A DNA stretch of 64,000 bases, from NCBI RefSeq assembly GCF_900110465.1, contig NZ_FODV01000004.1:22098-86097 (forward strand), read 5' to 3'. Origin of the DNA: Halogranum amylolyticum. Lineage in GTDB: Archaea; Halobacteriota; Halobacteria; Halobacteriales; Haloferacaceae. The stretch's first letter is position 1; each line of letters opens with the position of its first letter. The notes under the pieces were generated by a model. That model saw nothing but the letters and a program-made list of their open reading frames with translations. It had not been told where the DNA came from and did not search any database. Positions 61,553 through 64,000 of this stretch are shown here, one piece after another. The translations under genes and the position numbers were made by a program.

Positions 61553-61705
61553 ACGGGCCGAACGTGTTTCGGGGCCGATATATGTCTTCTCCCGATCTCA
61601 CCGTGACCCGACTCGTCGGACGGCGACGCGGCCGACCGTCCCGACGAGGAACCCGGCGAGCGAGGCCGACGAGAAAAGTGTTGGTCGGCTGACTCCCTAG
61701 TCGAC

Positions 61706-63916
61706 TCAGCGCGACCCGAACAGTCGGTCCCGCAGGCTCCGCTCGCGTTTCTTCTCGGCGAGCAGTACCGAGCAGTCGACGTCGTAGAGCACGTCGAGGA
61801 CGAGCGCCCCGCCGACGAGCCGCGAGAGCAGGCCGCGTTCGGTCGCGCCGATGACGAGCATCGACGCCTCGGCGGCGTGGCGTTCGATCGACTCCTCGAC
61901 GTCGCCGGTGTCGACGACGAGCGTGGCGCCGTCGAGGCCGTGATCCGCGGCCCACTCCTCGAGGAACGCCATCCCCTCCTCCTTGTCGTCGGCGACGTGC
62001 AGCAGCGTCACGCGAGCGCCGTACTCCTTCTGAAGTATCTTGGCGACGGCGGCCGAGAGATCCGAGTCCGGACCGCCCGCCGTCGGGACGAGTATCTCGC
62101 TAGCGTCGAAGCCGCGGTCCTTCAACACGAGGAAGTCACACGGCAGGTCGTGGGCGAGTTCGTCGATAGCCGTCTCCGCCCGGCCGGGCGACCCGTGGGA
62201 GTCCGGACCCCACCCCATGACGGTCATGTCGGCCTCGTAGGTGCGCGCGGCGTCGAACACCTCCTCGAACGACCGGTGCGAGAGGATGGTGTGCGTCTCG
62301 ACCGGGACGTCGAACGTCTCGGCGTCCGCCCGGGCCTGTTCGAGGATCCGGTGGGCCGCCTCGTGGTCGCCCTGGTCGCGGGCGGCCGAGAGGGCAGTCT
62401 GGTCGGGCACCTGTTCGATGTTGACCGCGACGACCGTCCCGCTGCGCTGCTTGGCGACGGCGCTGGCGAGTGTGATGAGGTCTTTCTCGCTCTCGGGGTT
62501 GGCCAGCGGCACCATCACGCGGTACTTCCCGCCGTCGGGTTGAACCGACGAGGCGGCCGAGACGGCCGAGTCGGGCATCGTCTCCTTTCGCGAGAGGATG
62601 TACTGTCCGAGGATTCCCTGCTTCTCCGTCTTTCCGCGGGCGTAGAACAGGTACCAGAGCACCGCGAACCCGGCGAGGACGGCCGTGATGCCGATGACGA
62701 ACGGGTCGATGTACGCGACGAGTGCGAAGGAGATGATCGCCCCAACGATCGGCAACACGGGGTAGAAGGGGATCGTGTAGTCCGGATTGTAGTCTTCGGG
62801 GTCGGCCACGCGCATCACGATGAGCGCGACGTTCAGCAGTCCGTAGATGACGAGGTGGAGCGCACTCCCCGTGTTCGAGAGCAGCTGCAGGTCGCCGAAG
62901 ACGATGAACGCGAGGATGAACGCACCGGTCAACGCGATCGAGCGGTACGGCGTGCCGAACCGGGGGTGGATCTCGTTGAGCTGGGGCGTGACGATCTTGT
63001 CTCGACCCATCGCGAAGTTGATACGCGAGGAGGCGAGGATCGAGGCGTTCGCGCTCGACGCGGTGGCGAGCAGCCCGCCGAAGAGGAGTGCGACTGCGCC
63101 CACCGGTCCGAGCAGGATGCGGGCGACGTCGACGACGGCGGTGTCGTTGTTGGCGACGACGCTGTTGTCGACGGCCGCGAGCACGACGAGGAGGACGAGC
63201 GCGTAGATCGTCGTCACGATGAGGACGCTGCCGATGACCGCCCGCGGGAGGTTGCGTCCAGGATCTTTGATCTCCTCTGCGACGGAGGTGATCTGGACGA
63301 AGCCGAGATAGGAGACGAAGATGAGCCCCGTCACGGGTAGAAGGGGGTCCGTTCCGTACGGCGTGAACGGCCGGAGCGTCTCCAGGTTGGCGTTCAGCGC
63401 ACCGACGAAGGTGAACACGCCGAGGATGGCGACGAGCGTGATGACGATGACGTTCTGGAGTCTCCCAGTCTCTTTCGCACCGACGTAGTTGATGCCGACG
63501 AACAGCGCCGCACCCGCGAGTGCGACCACCTTCGCGGGCGAGAGACCGAGTATGCCCGGAACGGGTGCGAACTGTGTCACGTACTGGCCGAAGCCGAACA
63601 TGTAGAACGCCGAGGCGAACGCGAGACCGAGCCAGTTGGCCCAGCCCGCGACCGAACCGAACAGCGGCCCGAGCGCGTGGTTGATGTAGTAGTACGCGCC
63701 ACCCGATTTGGGCATCGCCGTCCCCAGTTCGCTCGCCGAGAGCGCGGTCATGAGCGCGATCGCCCCGCCGAGGACGAACGCACCGGCCGCGAGCGGTCCC
63801 GCCTCGGCGACGGCGACACCGGGGAGGACGAAGATTCCGGCCCCGATCATCGTCCCGACGCCGATGGTCAACGCGGCGAGGGGACCGAGGTCTTTGGCGA
63901 GTTCTTCGTCACTCAT
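61706..63916 (-). CDS. APC-family amino-acid permease fused to universal stress protein domains
   Basis: A 736-residue fusion. Residues 1-430 are an APC-type transporter with 12 membrane segments, starting AALTIGVGTMIGAGIFVLPGVAVAEAG, the conserved first-helix motif that binds the amino-acid carboxylate. Residues about 465-590 and 605-720 are two USP-like nucleotide-binding domains; the first has VMVPLANPESEKDLITLASAV and the second ILVPTAGGPDSDLS, with SMLVIGATERGLLSRLVGG near the end (the ATP-binding G-x2-G-x9-G-S/T pattern in modified form). This permease-USP fusion is typical of haloarchaea and suggests energy or stress gating. Confidence 0.92.
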   Translation of the reverse strand: MSDEELAKDLGPLAALTIGVGTMIGAGIFVLPGVAVAEAGPLAAGAFVLGGAIALMTALSASELGTAMPKSGGAYYYINHALGPLFGSVAGWANWLGLAFASAFYMFGFGQYVTQFAPVPGILGLSPAKVVALAGAALFVGINYVGAKETGRLQNVIVITLVAILGVFTFVGALNANLETLRPFTPYGTDPLLPVTGLIFVSYLGFVQITSVAEEIKDPGRNLPRAVIGSVLIVTTIYALVLLVVLAAVDNSVVANNDTAVVDVARILLGPVGAVALLFGGLLATASSANASILASSRINFAMGRDKIVTPQLNEIHPRFGTPYRSIALTGAFILAFIVFGDLQLLSNTGSALHLVIYGLLNVALIVMRVADPEDYNPDYTIPFYPVLPIVGAIISFALVAYIDPFVIGITAVLAGFAVLWYLFYARGKTEKQGILGQYILSRKETMPDSAVSAASSVQPDGGKYRVMVPLANPESEKDLITLASAVAKQRSGTVVAVNIEQVPDQTALSAARDQGDHEAAHRILEQARADAETFDVPVETHTILSHRSFEEVFDAARTYEADMTVMGWGPDSHGSPGRAETAIDELAHDLPCDFLVLKDRGFDASEILVPTAGGPDSDLSAAVAKILQKEYGARVTLLHVADDKEEGMAFLEEWAADHGLDGATLVVDTGDVEESIERHAAEASMLVIGATERGLLSRLVGGALVLDVLYDVDCSVLLAEKKRERSLRDRLFGSR

Positions 63917-64000
63917 CGCGGGTCACCTCTGTCGTGGTGACCGCCCGGAGTGGCGAAGAACAGTCGTCACTCATCGCGGGTCACCTCTGTCGTGGTGACC
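63906..64000. repeat. 37-base direct repeat around the permease start
   Basis: The bases at 63906-63942 and 63964-64000 are the same, 58 bases apart, and the second copy runs into the window edge, so the true length is unknown. The repeat contains the permease ATG. On the minus strand the outer copy gives an out-of-frame ATG at 63974 that would read 21 codons and stop as ATGAGTGA across the true start. Confidence 0.85.

Noticed and set aside
61580..61690. Possible small membrane-segment frame upstream of the Tat lipoprotein (minus strand)
   Set aside because: A hydrophobic stretch (SLAGFLVGTVGRVAV) is visible, but there is no start codon before it and a stop lies close upstream.

Overview
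The window is a 64 kb stretch of a haloarchaeal chromosome, most likely from the Haloferacales. The signs are high G+C, very acidic proteins, many leaderless genes with a TATA-like box 25-30 bases before the start codon, twin-arginine lipoproteins, an intron-bearing elongator tRNA-Met, an archaeal RFC large subunit, GatD, a mevalonate-pathway HMG-CoA synthase and many families found only in haloarchaea. No rRNA, CRISPR array, integrase or intact insertion sequence was seen. It reads as core chromosome with some surface and accessory genes.

Layout. 1-13.7 kb: the end of a short-chain dehydrogenase, an AI-2E-type permease, a TatD-like hydrolase, a DUF2150 protein, a frameshifted surface protein, HMG-CoA synthase, two HTH regulators, a membrane hydrolase-like protein, two acetyltransferases, an amidohydrolase, a TVP38-like protein and two haloarchaeal conserved proteins. 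13.8-20.9 kb: split tRNA-Met, a candidate structured RNA (copy A), a second AI-2E permease, small membrane proteins, DUF1684, an aldo/keto reductase and a drug/metabolite exporter. 20.9-27.7 kb: a CBS-domain protein and a five-gene oligopeptide ABC transporter on the minus strand. 27.8-35.8 kb: RNase HI-like protein, serine acetyltransferase, TauE/SafE permease, malic enzyme fused to a phosphotransacetylase-like domain, a large membrane protein and an FAD-linked oxidase. 35.8-44.4 kb: a degenerate M24 peptidase, heme A synthase, a polar amino-acid ABC transporter, a dispersed repeat, a zinc alcohol dehydrogenase, a PQQ-type propeller lipoprotein and an F420-dependent oxidoreductase. 44.6-48.8 kb: the biotin operon bioB-bioU-bioF-bioD, with a BioU-like suicide enzyme where bioA would be expected. 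48.8-64 kb: RFC large subunit, a flavin/PPOX protein, phosphoglycerate mutase, a sequon-rich secreted protein with an NLP/Vps62-like motif, DUF1405, a secreted protein with 13-residue repeats, a winged-helix regulator, the second candidate RNA (copy B), GatD, an acetyltransferase, a lipoprotein and an amino-acid permease fused to universal-stress domains.

The most interesting signal is a pair of homologous non-coding elements (14106-14202 minus, 58036-58121 plus). Both have a TATA-like box, then AACTG-N5-TGCA, then a perfect 10 bp stem, then a loop holding CCCGGAG, then TGGCATTCCGGT, then a terminal hairpin. Seven of the ten stem pairs differ between copies, yet all stay Watson-Crick paired. 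The loop CCGGA can pair with the downstream TCCGG, so both can fold into the same pseudoknot. I do not recognise the family; it looks like a small structured RNA with at least two paralogues.
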